In this document: positions 1-7,920 of the stretch, piece by piece
Numbering within the stretch: position 1 is the stretch's first letter
How the letters are laid out: the number at the start of each line of letters is the position of its first letter
DNA from: DASXMX01 sp035483795
Lineage (GTDB): Bacteria; Planctomycetota; Phycisphaerae; Tepidisphaerales; Tepidisphaeraceae
Assembly (NCBI GenBank): GCA_035483795.1
Contig: DATHPP010000307.1
Coordinates: 1-20,031 of the forward strand
Direction: 5' to 3'
DNA: 20,031 bases
Translations under genes and position numbers: made by a program
Notes under the pieces: generated by a model
Told to the model about the DNA's origin: nothing
The model's database searches: none
Seen by the model: the letters and a program-made list of their open reading frames with translations, nothing else

Positions 1-208
1 AATACCAGCCCAGGAAGCCGGGCGTATTCTGATTCAGGATGGCGTATTCGATATCGTGTGCCGCCAGCTCGTTGGCGTGGATCTGCGCCTCGATCGGATC
101 GAAAAACTTCCGCACCGTCACCGGCGCCTGAAGCACCGCCGACTGATACGCCAGCACCACAGGGCGGGCCGGGAGTGAGTCGTCGCCGGCCCGTTGTTCC
201 TCACTCAT
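1..208 (-). CDS. DUF2007-like small protein, C-terminus cut by window edge
   Basis: Reading the minus strand from the ATG at 208 gives an open frame of 69 codons that runs off the left edge. After a polar leader of about 30 residues comes VTVRKFFDPIEAQIHANEL, followed by DIEYAILNQNTPG. This pattern, a strand, then an A-rich helix over residues that pick up 'more than one sequence source', then a short hydrophobic strand, resembles the DUF2007 (putative signal-transducing, GlnB-like fold) family, whose function is not established. It lies 36 bp downstream of the MazG-like gene on the same strand, with a weak terminator-like hairpin between them. The start is supported by the beginning of the frame and a modest GGAT upstream. 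The family call is tentative because only the N-terminal part is visible. Confidence 0.5.
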   Translation of the reverse strand, partial: MSEEQRAGDDSLPARPVVLAYQSAVLQAPVTVRKFFDPIEAQIHANELAAHDIEYAILNQNTPGFLGWY

Positions 209-220
209 CGGGATTGATCC

Positions 221-244
221 AAAAAAACGGCCTGTCACACGGCC
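221..244 (-). terminator. Weak Rho-independent terminator-like hairpin after mazG-like gene
   Basis: Directly after the TAA stop of the MazG-like gene the minus strand reads GGCC, an 8-nt loop, GGCC, then G and seven T. The stem is only 4 bp, so termination may be partial, letting some transcripts continue into the DUF2007-like gene. The position right after the stop codon and the T-run are the support. Confidence 0.35.
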
Positions 245-547
245 TTATTTCGGCGCCTTTGACGCGTCCTCGCGCATGTACTTTTCACTCACCGCCCCAG
301 CCAGATCGACGTCGTTGATGTTCGCCAGGGTACAGAGCCAGGCCAGCACGTCGGCAAATTCCTCGCGGACGTTCGCGGCGTCATCACCGTTCAGCGCGGT
401 GGCAAGCTCGCCGACTTCTTCGATGAACCACAGGAACGTCTTGGGCGTGCCGCGGGCGCGGTCGGTTTTCTCGTACCGCTCGGCGATCAGCTTCTGGAAA
501 TCCCGGATCGTGAGCCGTGACAGTTCCACATCTTCTCCCGCGCTCAT
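245..547 (-). CDS. MazG-like nucleotide pyrophosphohydrolase
   Basis: A 100-residue single-domain protein. It carries the all-alpha NTP pyrophosphohydrolase signature: EEVGE at residues 43-47 (EExxE) and EFAD at 63-66 (ExxD), the acidic groups that bind magnesium in MazG and dUTPase-2 families. Such enzymes hydrolyse nucleoside triphosphates to monophosphate and pyrophosphate, often to clear non-canonical nucleotides. It is cytoplasmic, with no signal peptide. The length matches short MazG-like proteins rather than the two-domain E. coli MazG. Its ATG overlaps the stop of the upstream TPR/peptidase gene in an ATGA (544-547), so translational coupling is likely. The substrate cannot be told from sequence. 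Confidence 0.85.
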   Translation of the reverse strand: MSAGEDVELSRLTIRDFQKLIAERYEKTDRARGTPKTFLWFIEEVGELATALNGDDAANVREEFADVLAWLCTLANINDVDLAGAVSEKYMREDASKAPK

Positions 548-3099
548 TTGCCGAGCGAGTCCGACGAGTCCTGGTCGTTCTGAAGCTTGGTCAGCTCCGC
601 GATCACCCGTTTCTCGCGCTCGGCGCCGCCGGCGTTGTCCGTCTTTTCATCGACCTGCCGGAGAATCTCGTGGGCCGGGATGTCGTAGGGGTTGATGTAG
701 ACGGCTTCGAGGGCGTACTTGCCCGCCTCGCTCCAGTTCTCATCCTCCACCAGCAGCCTCGCGATGCGCTTGGCAAAGCGATTGTCCTTCAGCTCGACCT
801 TGGCCAGGATCTGGAACTGCTCGATCTGCTTCTTGCGGTCCTTGAGCACCGAGTACAGCCCGGCCAGCCGCTGGTGCGGGAGCGCATCCACCGGCCGCAG
901 CTCGGCGATCTGCTGCCAGACCTTGGCCGCCTCGTCGTACTGCCGCGATTTGATCAGCTCCTCTCCCTGCTTCACCAGCTCGTTGTATTTTGCCGTGCTG
1001 TCCTTGTCGTAGCCCCATTTGGCGACCTGCTTCTCGGACCAGGCCTGGAAATCCGACATAAACTCGGGGATCGATTTGCCCGTCACCTTGGGAAATACGT
1101 CCTCCTGCCGCTCGGCGTGACGCATCAGCTCCAGCATCTTCAAAATCGATTCATGCCCATACGTTTCCTCGACGTAGGTGCAGATCCAGAACGACTCGGC
1201 GTAAGCAAGCTGGCGGTCGATCGGGCGCTTGGGTCGGACAAACGCCCAAGTGAGCTGGTCGAGCGGGAAAAACTGCTTCTTGCTGACGGCGCTGTACAGC
1301 ATCGGCACCCAGTCCCACGGCACCGGCGAGTGTTCCTGATACACCGCCAGCCCTTCGGTGAACCAGTGGGCGATGCGGTTGTCGGTGGCGCCCAGCGTCA
1401 CCGTGTGCGTGTACTCGTGCCGCAGTACCCGCGCCCAGTCGAAGGTGCCCAGCGTGTTCTTCCCCGGCCGCGGCGCAACGAGTGCAATAACGCGCCCGGT
1501 ACTCGCGCCCACCGTCGGAAGCCAGGTCGAGCCCGTCGTGCGCACGGAGAACGCCTCGTGCGTCGGAAACACTTCGATGAAAGTCTTCACCGTCGGCGTG
1601 TACTGATAAGCGCTGCACACCTGTGCCTGCACGCTCTCCAGGTAATCCGAGAAGTATTCCGGAATCACCGGATCGCTGCGCGGATCGTAGATGACGACGA
1701 AGTGCGCCGACTCCTTCCGGGCAAACTTGTCCATTTTGTCCAGAAGCTGGAGGTAGTTTGTCGTGCGGAGATTAAATGGATCGAGCTGGTGGGCCAGTTC
1801 GAGGGTCTGACGGGCGTTGTCCTCGTCGCCGCTCTGCGTATACAGAAGCCCCAGGCCGTTGAGAGCGGCCGTCCACCAGGGCGCGCGGGCGACCGCGACT
1901 TTGTATTTCTCGATCGCCCGCGGATATTGCCGCATCGCGTCGAGTTGCTCGGCCACCTCGAAGTAGGCGGTGGCGTTATTCGGATCGATCTGCTCGACCT
2001 GCTTGAGGATCTGATTGACCTTCTCTTCCCGAAGCTGAAGCGCGTTGACCGCCGCCAGCAATCCGAGCGTTTCGATGTTCTTGGGCTGCTTCGCCAGCGC
2101 CTTCTGCACGACCGGCTCGGCATCTGCCGGCCGGCGCTGCGCCATCAGGTTCCGCGCCTCCAGCAGATCGGCCTCGAGCGCATTCGCATCGACCTTTCGA
2201 ATGGCCGCGATGATGCTGTCGGTCATGTCGAAGTTAAAGCTGCCGACCGCGATCCCACCCATCAGGTTCATCGCGTCCAGGTCGTTGGGATTGGCGGCCA
2301 GCGCCGCCTTGATCTGCTCGACGGCGTCTTCGGTCTGGTCGTGGGAAAGGAAATATTCCGCCGCCGCCAGCCGTGCCGGGTAATAGCTCCGGTCGATCTC
2401 GTCGAACGCCTTCACGAAAAAGCTCAGGATGCTGCGGTCCAGCTGGGGATTGTTGCGATATGCCTGCGTCAGCGCCGCAAAATGGTCGATTGCGTGGCCG
2501 ATTAAAGTGACGTCTTCGGCCCGGTCAAAAGCCGGCAGGTGCTGCCGCGACGTCCACTTGTCGAGAAACTTCTGCGGTTCGACGACGAACCAGGTGTACT
2601 GCTCGCGCGCGGCCGGGATGTCGCCAACTTTCTCGTATACCTCGCCCAGCCAATAGTGCCCCGCAATCGAATCTGGCTGCTTCTGAACCACGCGCTTGAG
2701 CAGCGCGAGTGCCTCGTCATCCTTCCCCATGCGCGACAAGACCTGGGCGCGTTCGATCTGCACGCGCGGGTCGTCCGAGCTCAGCGTCGCGAGCGCCCCC
2801 TCCCATCGCCCCAGCGCCGCCTGCGACCGGCCTTTGATCAGCGCCGCATCGGTCCTCTGATCGGGCTTGAGGTCCTTGAGGTTCTTGAGCGTGATCAGCG
2901 AAAGCTTGTACCGCCCGGCAACCTCCTGCGCCTGTGCCTTGTCCAGATCCGTGAAATAAGCCGGATAAGTCAGCTCCGGCAAATCCTCCGGCATGAGCGG
3001 CTCGATCCACTTCATTGGCGCCGAATCGCTCGCCAAGTCCCCCGCATACACCGCCGGCGCGATCAGGATGAGTAGCACAAGAGGCAATCGGTTCAACAT
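544..3099 (-). CDS. Secreted TPR protein with gluzincin (peptidase MA-like) domain
   Basis: An 851-residue protein. Residues 1-19 form a signal peptide (hydrophobic LPLVLLILIAPAVYA, cleavage probably after AYA-like VYA), so it is exported. Residues of about 45-450 are helical tandem repeats of TPR type. A zinc-metallopeptidase-like domain follows at about 460-690, with HEYTH at 561-565 and a downstream glutamate in WFTEGLAVY (E582). This is the HExxH...E arrangement of gluzincins of the peptidase MA-like/DUF1570 kind. The C-terminal 150 residues return to TPR-like helices. The zinc ligands are intact, so peptidase activity is plausible, but the substrate is unknown. The start is supported by the signal peptide, AGAAAGG about 8 nt upstream and a TATAAT 22 nt upstream of the ATG. 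It is first in a probable operon with the MazG-like gene. Confidence 0.85.
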   Translation of the reverse strand: MLNRLPLVLLILIAPAVYAGDLASDSAPMKWIEPLMPEDLPELTYPAYFTDLDKAQAQEVAGRYKLSLITLKNLKDLKPDQRTDAALIKGRSQAALGRWEGALATLSSDDPRVQIERAQVLSRMGKDDEALALLKRVVQKQPDSIAGHYWLGEVYEKVGDIPAAREQYTWFVVEPQKFLDKWTSRQHLPAFDRAEDVTLIGHAIDHFAALTQAYRNNPQLDRSILSFFVKAFDEIDRSYYPARLAAAEYFLSHDQTEDAVEQIKAALAANPNDLDAMNLMGGIAVGSFNFDMTDSIIAAIRKVDANALEADLLEARNLMAQRRPADAEPVVQKALAKQPKNIETLGLLAAVNALQLREEKVNQILKQVEQIDPNNATAYFEVAEQLDAMRQYPRAIEKYKVAVARAPWWTAALNGLGLLYTQSGDEDNARQTLELAHQLDPFNLRTTNYLQLLDKMDKFARKESAHFVVIYDPRSDPVIPEYFSDYLESVQAQVCSAYQYTPTVKTFIEVFPTHEAFSVRTTGSTWLPTVGASTGRVIALVAPRPGKNTLGTFDWARVLRHEYTHTVTLGATDNRIAHWFTEGLAVYQEHSPVPWDWVPMLYSAVSKKQFFPLDQLTWAFVRPKRPIDRQLAYAESFWICTYVEETYGHESILKMLELMRHAERQEDVFPKVTGKSIPEFMSDFQAWSEKQVAKWGYDKDSTAKYNELVKQGEELIKSRQYDEAAKVWQQIAELRPVDALPHQRLAGLYSVLKDRKKQIEQFQILAKVELKDNRFAKRIARLLVEDENWSEAGKYALEAVYINPYDIPAHEILRQVDEKTDNAGGAEREKRVIAELTKLQNDQDSSDSLGK

Positions 3100-3119
3100 C
3101 GCGGGACCTTTCTGGCGGC

Positions 3120-3126
3120 TATTATA
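3120..3126. promoter_or_regulatory. Possible bidirectional -10 element between divergent genes
   Basis: The 38-bp gap between the divergent starts at 3099 and 3138 contains TATTATA. On the minus strand this reads TATAAT (3126 to 3121), a perfect consensus -10 sitting 21 nt from the peptidase ATG. On the plus strand it reads TATTAT (3120-3125), 12 nt before the aminotransferase ATG, which would leave a very short leader. No good -35 is visible for either direction, so the call rests on the -10 and the geometry. Confidence 0.4.
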
Positions 3127-3137
3127 CGGTCCACACT

Positions 3138-4298
3138 ATGCCCGACCTACAGCACTACGTCGGTAACGCGGAGGCTTTTCCGATCCTGAGCAAATGGGAC
3201 TTTTTCAACCACGCCGGCGTCTGCCCGCTTCCCCGTGGGGCAGCCGACGCCTTCCGCACCTACGCCGCCCAAGCCGAAATCGATGCCTACCTCGGCGGCG
3301 CCTGGTACAAAGACATCGAAAAGCTGCGCGTCCTCTCGGCTCAGCTCCTCAACTGCCACCGCGACGAAATCGCCTTCATCAAAAATACCGGGGAAGGCCT
3401 CAGCATCGTCGCCAACGGCATCGACTTCCACCCCGGCGACCGCATCGTCACCACCGCCGTCGAGTATCCCGCCAACATCTACCCGTGGATGGAGCAGGTG
3501 CGCCGCCGGCAATGCAAACTCGTGATGGTTCCGGAGGAGACAGACCCGGATGGAAGACGATACGTCCCGCTGGACAGGATCCTTGCCGAGGCGGCTGATC
3601 CGCGCACGAGGCTGGTGACGCTGTCGCACGTCGAATTCGCCAGCGGCCAGCGACTGGACATCGCAGCCGTCGGTCGGTTCTGCCGCGAGCACGGGAAACT
3701 TTTCTGCGTCGACGCGATCCAGACGCTGGGCGCGCTGCCGGTTGATGTGCAGGCGATGGGCATCGATTTCCTCTCCGCTGATGGACACAAGTGGCTTTTG
3801 GGCCCGGAGGGCGCCGGGATTCTCTACATCCGCCGCGAGCTGATCGAATCGACGCCACCGCTCACGATCGGCTGGATGAACGTGAAAAACGCGATGGATT
3901 ACGGCAATTACGATTACACCCTCAAGGAAGACGCCAGCCGCTACGAGTGCGGCAGCTACAACGTACCAGGGTTGCTTGGGCTCAAGGCATCAGTGGAACT
4001 GCTGGCTAACGTCGGCATCGATGCCGTCGCAAAGCGGCTCAAAACCCTGACGGATCACTTCATCGCGCGCGTGTCAGGGAAGGGTTATCAGTTGCTCAGC
4101 CCGAGGAACCACGAACAATGGAGCGGCAGCGTCGCGTTCATGTCACGCCGGCACGACCACCAGCCGATCGTCGCCGCGCTGCGAAAGGAGCACCGCATCG
4201 AAATCGCCCTCCGCGAAGGCCGCCTCCGGTGCTCGCCGCACTTCTACAACACCGAAGCCCAGCTTGATCGCCTGGTTGAAGCATTGCCCGGGCATTAA
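3138..4298 (+). CDS. PLP-dependent class V aminotransferase (cysteine desulfurase-like fold)
   Basis: A 386-residue fold-type I PLP enzyme. The Schiff-base lysine is K218 in SADGHKWLLGPEGAG, and the aspartate that contacts the pyridine nitrogen is D192 in CVDAIQTLG. The N-terminal part (FFNHAGVCPLP) and the ending HFYNTEAQLDRLVEAL match the SufS/CsdB-like and isopenicillin-N epimerase-like branch. The short loop with the catalytic cysteine of true group II desulfurases (RxGHHCAQP) is absent: the sequence goes directly from LREGRLRCSP to HFYNTE. Desulfurase activity is therefore unlikely, and aminotransferase, epimerase or lyase activity is possible. It is cytoplasmic. It stands alone on the plus strand; its TAA overlaps the stop of the convergent ribD. 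No strong Shine-Dalgarno is seen before the ATG. Confidence 0.85.
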   Translation: MPDLQHYVGNAEAFPILSKWDFFNHAGVCPLPRGAADAFRTYAAQAEIDAYLGGAWYKDIEKLRVLSAQLLNCHRDEIAFIKNTGEGLSIVANGIDFHPGDRIVTTAVEYPANIYPWMEQVRRRQCKLVMVPEETDPDGRRYVPLDRILAEAADPRTRLVTLSHVEFASGQRLDIAAVGRFCREHGKLFCVDAIQTLGALPVDVQAMGIDFLSADGHKWLLGPEGAGILYIRRELIESTPPLTIGWMNVKNAMDYGNYDYTLKEDASRYECGSYNVPGLLGLKASVELLANVGIDAVAKRLKTLTDHFIARVSGKGYQLLSPRNHEQWSGSVAFMSRRHDHQPIVAALRKEHRIEIALREGRLRCSPHFYNTEAQLDRLVEALPGH

Positions 4299-5560
4299 CG
4301 CGCGGGAGGGCGAGGCTCCCGCCGAGCCGCCGTTTGTTGTGGTGCGGGCTTTCCAGCCTGCACCATCGTGCCTGCGACGAAAGATTTCGCCTCGGCAGGA
4401 GCCTCGCCCTCCCGTTTTGCGCTTTGATCGCTTGGAAAGTCCACCGACGGTTGCTCCGCGAAGAAGACGGGACTCTGGGGATTGAGGTATTCGGTTAACT
4501 GGTCCCCATCCAACCAAACGCTTGCGGTCGGAGGATACGGCACCTGCGGGGCAGGCGGCGCGTCCGGGCCGTCGATTGCATTGGGCGATCGAATGACCCA
4601 CACCCGGTCCGCCAGACCCAGGTCGAGGAAGCTGGCGGCGAGTATCGGTCCCGGCTCAACCAGGAGGTGCGTCACGTCCTGCGCCGCCAGATGGCGCAGC
4701 ATTTCCGTCAGATCGAGCTTGTCGCCCGCCACGGAAAGCCCGACGACCGTCACGTGATGCTCTCGCAGTTCCAGCGCCGTCGCGGAGTCCACTTTTCCCT
4801 CCGCGCAATAGACGATGGTGCGATGTTCCCTGGCGGTCTTCACGAGTCTGGAAGTGAGCGGAATTCGCAGCCGCCGATCGAGCACCGCCCGGATCAGCGG
4901 CCGTGCCGTCTCGACGCACCGTGCCGTCAGCAGCGGATCGTCCCCGAGCACGGTGTTGATGCCGACCAGGATCGCGTCGCTGCGGGCGCGCAGCTCGTGC
5001 ACCAGACATCGGGAAGCGTCGTTGCTGATCCAGACGCGTTTGCCCGCCGGACCCCCTACTTTGCCGTTGGAAGATTGCGCCCACTTGAGCGTGACGTACG
5101 GAAGCCCATGCAACACGCGCTTGAAAAACGGCGTACTGAGCTGCTTGCACTCTGCTTCCAGCTCCGGGGCCGTCACCTCGATTCCCGCCTGTCGAAGCTC
5201 TTCGATGCCTTTGCCGGATACCGCCGGATTCGGATCGACGCATCCCACCACGACCCGCGCGAGCTTCGCCTCGATCAACCGCGGCACGCAGGGCGGCGTC
5301 TTCTTGTTCGGGTGGCAACACGGTTCCAGCGTCACGTACGCCGTCGCCCCGGCCGGCGATTCGGTGCAGGCTTCCAGCGCATTGGCCTCAGCATGCGGCC
5401 CACCAAACTTCCGGTGATACCCTTCGCCGATCAACCGATCGTTCCGCACGATCACGCACCCCACCATTGGGTTGGGCTCGACCGCGCCGCGCCCCTTGGC
5501 CGCCAGCGCCAGCGCACTGCGCATGAAGGATTCGTCGATCTGTTCCAAGCGATTCGCCAT
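4295..5560 (-). CDS. ribD: RibD: riboflavin deaminase/reductase, with repeat-derived tail
   Basis: A bifunctional enzyme of riboflavin synthesis: an N-terminal pyrimidine deaminase followed by an NADPH-dependent reductase of the ribosylamino side chain. The deaminase zinc site is visible as HAE (56-58) and PCCHPNKKTPPC (C81, C91). The reductase carries VTLKWAQSSNGKVGG (156-170), ARSDAILVGINTVLGDDP and LLVEPGP (about 299-305). The start at 5560 gives the usual opening ahead of FMRSALALAAKG, with GAGGA about 10 nt upstream; the open frame continues further upstream only through a repeat. At 421 residues it is longer than typical RibD (about 360-380). The extra C-terminal roughly 40 residues (REGEAPAE... 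to RREPRPPAR) are translated from the palindromic repeat at 4304-4414. No other rib gene lies in the window. Confidence 0.93.
   Translation of the reverse strand: MANRLEQIDESFMRSALALAAKGRGAVEPNPMVGCVIVRNDRLIGEGYHRKFGGPHAEANALEACTESPAGATAYVTLEPCCHPNKKTPPCVPRLIEAKLARVVVGCVDPNPAVSGKGIEELRQAGIEVTAPELEAECKQLSTPFFKRVLHGLPYVTLKWAQSSNGKVGGPAGKRVWISNDASRCLVHELRARSDAILVGINTVLGDDPLLTARCVETARPLIRAVLDRRLRIPLTSRLVKTAREHRTIVYCAEGKVDSATALELREHHVTVVGLSVAGDKLDLTEMLRHLAAQDVTHLLVEPGPILAASFLDLGLADRVWVIRSPNAIDGPDAPPAPQVPYPPTASVWLDGDQLTEYLNPQSPVFFAEQPSVDFPSDQSAKREGEAPAEAKSFVAGTMVQAGKPAPQQTAARREPRPPAR
4304..4414. repeat. REP-like inverted repeat, family A copy 1 (overlaps ribD 3' end)
   Basis: The left arm (4304-4326, starting GGGAGGGCGAGGCTCCC) and right arm (4392-4414, ending GCCTCGCCCTCCC) are inverted copies that match at 22 of 23 positions. 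Between them lies a second palindrome at 4341-4364. The element lies entirely inside the ribD reading frame and encodes its last residues. Two more copies of the same arms occur in the window. Confidence 0.85.
4341..4364. repeat. Nested palindrome inside family A copy 1
   Basis: GGTGCGGGCT, a TTCC-like loop and the complementary AGCCTGCACC form a stem of 10 pairs (one of them G-T). It sits between the two arms of the larger element and is absent from the other two copies, which are about 35 bp shorter. It may be a separate small repeat inserted in the first. Confidence 0.6.
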
Positions 5561-5596
5561 CGAGCCGCAATCCTCAAATACCGGGCAGTACGGCTC

Positions 5597-5672
5597 GGGA
5601 GGGCGAGGCTCCTGCCAAGCCGCGGGCGCTCTGGTGAGGAAGCGTCCGGCTCGGCGGGAGCCTCGCCCTCCC
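5597..5672. repeat. REP-like inverted repeat, family A copy 2 (ppk-ribD intergenic)
   Basis: The arms at 5597-5619 and 5650-5672 are inverted copies with two mismatches and match copy 1 and copy 3 closely. The element fills most of the 130 bp between the end of ppk and the start of ribD. Beside the right arm is a perfect 12-bp palindrome, CCGAGCGCTCGG (5671-5682), just after the ppk stop. A strong hairpin here could stabilise the upstream mRNA or weaken readthrough into ribD. Confidence 0.85.
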
Positions 5673-5690
5673 GAGCGCTCGGCAATCATT

Positions 5691-7832
5691 CTACTTCCCC
5701 TGCAACACAGTGGCAGCCGCCTGACGCGCCATGACCATAAACGTCTGCTGCGTGCCCAGTTCCTCGGAGGCATCCCGCGGCGTTCGTTGGGCGTACGAGC
5801 CATCGGGATGCATGTCCCAGGCGCTGCGGCGGTCATGCAACATGATCTGGAGGATTTCCCAAAGCCGCTGCCGCAGCGGCCGACGCTGCACCGGCGCGAT
5901 CGCCTCGACGCGGGCCTGGAGGTTGCGATACATCCAGTCCGCCGAGCCGATGAAGAATTCCCCGTCCAGGTCCGCCGCCGCTCCGTTACGGAAATAAAAA
6001 ATCCGCGAATGTTCGAGATAGCGGCCGATCACCGACTGCACGCGGATGTTTTCGCTCATGCCCGGCACGCCGGGCCGCAGGGTGCAGAATCCGCGGACGA
6101 TCAGATCGATGGGAACCCCCGCCTGGCTCGCCCGGTAGAGCGCCCGGCAGACTTTGCGGTCTTCCAGGCTGTTCATTTTCGCCAGAATCTGGGCCGGCCG
6201 TCCCGCCTTCTGGTGCTCGATCTCTCGCTCGATCATCGCCAGAAACCGGTCCTTCATGTTCACCGGCGCCACCAAGAGCTTGCGGTAATCGCGCTTCAAC
6301 GACCGCCCGGTCAGGTAATGAAACAGCTCGATGGCATCGTGCGCGATGTCGGGATCGCAGGTGAACAGGCCCAGATCGGTATAGAGCTTCGCGGTCTGCG
6401 GATGGTAGTTGCCGGTGCCCAGGTGGACGTAGGATCGGATCCCATCCAAATCCTGCCGCACCACCAGGATCGACTTCGAATGCGTCTTCAGGCCGACAAT
6501 GCCGTAGACGACGTGGACCCCGGCTTTTTCCAGCGCCGAGGCGATGTGAATGTTGCGTTCTTCGTCGAACCGCGCCTTCAGCTCGACCAGGCAGACGACC
6601 TGCTTTCCCGCTTCGGCGGCGCGGATCAGCGACGGGATGATCGCGCTGTGCTCGCCGGTGCGGTAGACCGTCATCTTGATCGCCAGCACCTTGGGATCGG
6701 CGGCGGCGGTCCGAATGAAACGCTCGACGCTGGCCGAATAGCTCTCGTACGGCAGATGCACCAGTACGTCGCCGCTGTGGATGATGCTGAACATGTCCGC
6801 GTCTTCATCGGCCAGCACGGGAGGCACAATCGGCGTCCACGGCTCGTACCTCAGCCCCGGCACGTTCAGCTCCGCGATCATCCGCAGATCGTCAAAGTCG
6901 ATCTCGGATTGCGTTTCGTAGATGTCGTCGGGCGTCATCTCCAGCTCGCGGGTGAGAAAGTCGAGCATCCACGGATTGGCCTCGGCGCTGACCTCCAGCC
7001 GCACGACTTTGGCAAACCGCCGCTGTTTCACCTCCTCTTCCATCAGCTCCAGCAGGTCGTCGGCATCCTCCTCGTCCCGTTCGATGTCGGCGTTGCGGGT
7101 GACGCGAAATGTCATCACGTCCGCAATCGCCATGTCGGGGAACAGGTCCTGGAGATTGTGGCGGATCAGCTCGAGCAAACTGACAAACCGCATTGGCGCG
7201 CCCGCGGATGTGTCGCCGACCCGCAGCCACTTCGGGAGCACCTCCGGTACCTTCACCCGGGCAAAGAGGTTTTCGTGACTTTCCGGATGGTGCAGTACGA
7301 CTCCCAGCGACGTCGACAGATTCGAGATGAACGGAAACGGAATCCCCGGATCGACTGCCAGGGGTGTCAGGACGGGGAAGACGTTGGCACGAAAGAACGC
7401 CGTCGCCTGGTCGCGCTCGGAATCGGTCAACTCGCGCCAACCCAGCAGCGCGATTCCGTTGTCCGCCAGCGCCGGCTTGATCTCGCGAAGATACGCTACC
7501 GACTGCTGCCGCATCATCGGCAGCACGGCGGCGCGGATCTGCCCCATCGCCTCGGCCTCAGGAGTCGGGGCACCGAGATTCGTCGCCATTTGCCGCTTCA
7601 GTCCCCCCACTCGCTTCATGAAAAACTCGTCCAGGTTCGAGGTGAAAATTCCCAGAAAGCGCAGGCGTTCCAAGAGCGGCGTTCGTGGGTCCAGAGCCTC
7701 GTGCAGCACCCGACGGTTGAACTCCAGCCAGCTCAGATCACGGTTGAGGAACTCCCTGGTTTCCGGCTCGGCGGGCGAAGTCCCCGCCGGTATCGAGCCA
7801 CCCAATCCCACCTGCACTGCCTTTCGATCCAT
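5691..7832 (-). CDS. ppk1: Polyphosphate kinase 1
   Basis: A 713-residue PPK1, which reversibly makes polyphosphate from ATP at the cytoplasmic membrane or in the cytosol. It opens the conserved core with FLNRDLSWLEFNRRVL (28-43), then TSNLDEFFMKRV, and continues with LAIKMTVYRT. The two phospholipase D-like catalytic histidines are visible: H451 in GLKTHSKS (equivalent to E. coli H435) and H608 in YLEHSR (E. coli H592). HLGTGNYH and SADWMYRN are also present. Length is usual. About 25 residues precede the core; part of them (IPAGTSPAEPE) resembles the coding potential of GC-rich repeats. The ATG lacks a clear Shine-Dalgarno, and a TATGAT lies 8 nt before it. No exopolyphosphatase or Pho gene is adjacent. 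Confidence 0.95.
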   Translation of the reverse strand: MDRKAVQVGLGGSIPAGTSPAEPETREFLNRDLSWLEFNRRVLHEALDPRTPLLERLRFLGIFTSNLDEFFMKRVGGLKRQMATNLGAPTPEAEAMGQIRAAVLPMMRQQSVAYLREIKPALADNGIALLGWRELTDSERDQATAFFRANVFPVLTPLAVDPGIPFPFISNLSTSLGVVLHHPESHENLFARVKVPEVLPKWLRVGDTSAGAPMRFVSLLELIRHNLQDLFPDMAIADVMTFRVTRNADIERDEEDADDLLELMEEEVKQRRFAKVVRLEVSAEANPWMLDFLTRELEMTPDDIYETQSEIDFDDLRMIAELNVPGLRYEPWTPIVPPVLADEDADMFSIIHSGDVLVHLPYESYSASVERFIRTAAADPKVLAIKMTVYRTGEHSAIIPSLIRAAEAGKQVVCLVELKARFDEERNIHIASALEKAGVHVVYGIVGLKTHSKSILVVRQDLDGIRSYVHLGTGNYHPQTAKLYTDLGLFTCDPDIAHDAIELFHYLTGRSLKRDYRKLLVAPVNMKDRFLAMIEREIEHQKAGRPAQILAKMNSLEDRKVCRALYRASQAGVPIDLIVRGFCTLRPGVPGMSENIRVQSVIGRYLEHSRIFYFRNGAAADLDGEFFIGSADWMYRNLQARVEAIAPVQRRPLRQRLWEILQIMLHDRRSAWDMHPDGSYAQRTPRDASEELGTQQTFMVMARQAAATVLQGK

Positions 7833-7920
7833 AGCACCACATCATACCGGGCCGGCCGAAACAAGGGCGAAGTTCAAGGATTCTTAATGGGCTTGGGGCA
7901 TTGCGACCGTGATAAGGCCA

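Noticed and set aside
517..2505. Long open frame on the plus strand opposite the TPR/peptidase gene
   Set aside because: It is rich in R, L, V and H in the way typical of antisense frames in GC-rich genes, has no recognisable domain, and the minus strand has a signal peptide, TPRs and HExxH.
4304..4414. CRISPR-like repeat array
   Set aside because: The arms are inverted and paired, not direct and regularly spaced, and there is no cas gene.
5561..5836. N-terminal extension of RibD to 5836
   Set aside because: The extra residues come from repeat copy 2 and from the 3' end of ppk1; the RibD family begins near the ATG at 5560.
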